6,031 bases of DNA, from the NCBI GenBank assembly GCA_004356415.1, contig SMWN01000030.1, positions 1-6,031 of the forward strand, written 5' to 3'. Shown here one piece after another: positions 5,699 through 6,031 of the stretch (its first letter is position 1; each line of letters begins with the position of its first letter). The notes under the pieces are model-generated. The model did no database searches. It was not told the DNA's origin and saw nothing but the letters and a program-made list of their open reading frames with translations. The position numbers and the translations under genes are program-made. The DNA is from Gammaproteobacteria bacterium (GTDB taxonomy: Bacteria > Pseudomonadota > Gammaproteobacteria > Eutrophobiales > Eutrophobiaceae).

Positions 5699-5829
5699 CG
5701 TTAATTATCAATTGGTTTTAACTCGTCTTTTACTGTGTCAGTCATTTGTTTGGATTACCTGCGATTAGCAGTCAAAAGCGAGCAGAAGAAAATATTGGAT
5801 TATGATTCAAAAACTGTTTGCAAAGCGGC

Positions 5830-6031
5830 TTAATGCAGACCCTGTATGTAATTGGAAACGGCATCAATTTCATCAGTAGTCATCTTTTCTGAGACAATTT
5901 GCATGACTTTGTTGATATCGTTGGTACGCTTGTTGTCTCGAAAAGCCAGTAATTGTATTTTTGTGTACTCAGCATGCTGGCCGCTTAACGCTGGAAAAGA
6001 GGCGATTGCATTACCTGCACCATTGGGCCCA
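5830..6031 (-). CDS. Cytochrome c4, C-terminal end (5' partial)
   Basis: The last 66 codons of a diheme periplasmic cytochrome c4, a membrane-associated electron carrier able to donate to terminal oxidases. The fragment begins just after a heme site: GPNGAGN is the sequence that normally follows CxxCH, and the partial codon at the edge (a third-position T) fits His. Then come FPALSGQHAEYTKIQLLAF, RDNKRTND and a Met (fragment residue 43, the likely distal ligand of the second heme). It ends MTTDEIDAVSNYIQGLH, and YIQGLH matches the remembered C-terminus of pseudomonad cytochrome c4. The start, signal peptide and first heme domain lie beyond the window. It is co-directional with dsbA, 270 bp upstream of it. 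The assignment rests on the C-terminal domain only. Confidence 0.88.
   Translation of the reverse strand, partial: GPNGAGNAIASFPALSGQHAEYTKIQLLAFRDNKRTNDINKVMQIVSEKMTTDEIDAVSNYIQGLH

Noticed and set aside
5701..5745. A 14-codon minus-strand frame (ATG at 5743-5745) in the cytochrome c4-dsbA spacer.
   Set aside because: It is very short, its AGG lies about 12 nt from the ATG, and nothing supports translation. Such frames are expected by chance in AT-rich spacers.

Overview
The window looks like chromosomal DNA of a moderately AT-rich gammaproteobacterium. The support is a cytochrome c4 gene just upstream of dsbA (an arrangement familiar from pseudomonads and relatives), a cytochrome c5-type protein, a tRNA-Arg(CCG) with an encoded CCA end, a YaiI/UPF0178 protein and a carboxylesterase II-type hydrolase. 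No transposase, integrase, CRISPR array or phage gene is visible.

Layout, left to right. 1-816 (+) is the C-terminal part of a TRAP-transporter solute-binding protein of the TakP/DctP type, cut by the window edge. It converges on a membrane-anchored cytochrome c5-like gene at 896-1396 (-), with a hairpin terminator between them. 1397-1731 has no convincing gene. Its inner part, 1514-1684, is a GC-rich run of six consecutive hairpins that looks like a dispersed intergenic repeat or a structured RNA. tRNA-Arg(CCG) follows at 1732-1808 with its own terminator, then a UPF0178 gene (1886-2341, +). Next is a predicted nucleotidyltransferase of unknown substrate (2445-3452, +). That gene runs almost end-to-end into a convergent exported msrA (3458-4084, -). 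msrA is divergent from a serine esterase (4192-4851, +), which converges on dsbA (4927-5559, -) across another terminator. The right edge holds the last 66 codons of cytochrome c4 (5830-6031, -).

Much of the window concerns the cell envelope: a periplasmic solute receptor, two c-type cytochromes facing the periplasm, the disulfide oxidant DsbA and an exported methionine sulfoxide reductase. The genes are mostly single units rather than one operon. Only cytochrome c4 and dsbA are plausibly co-directional partners, and 270 bp separates them. The least explained items are the hairpin array at 1514-1684 and the nucleotidyltransferase with its unassigned helical C-terminal half.
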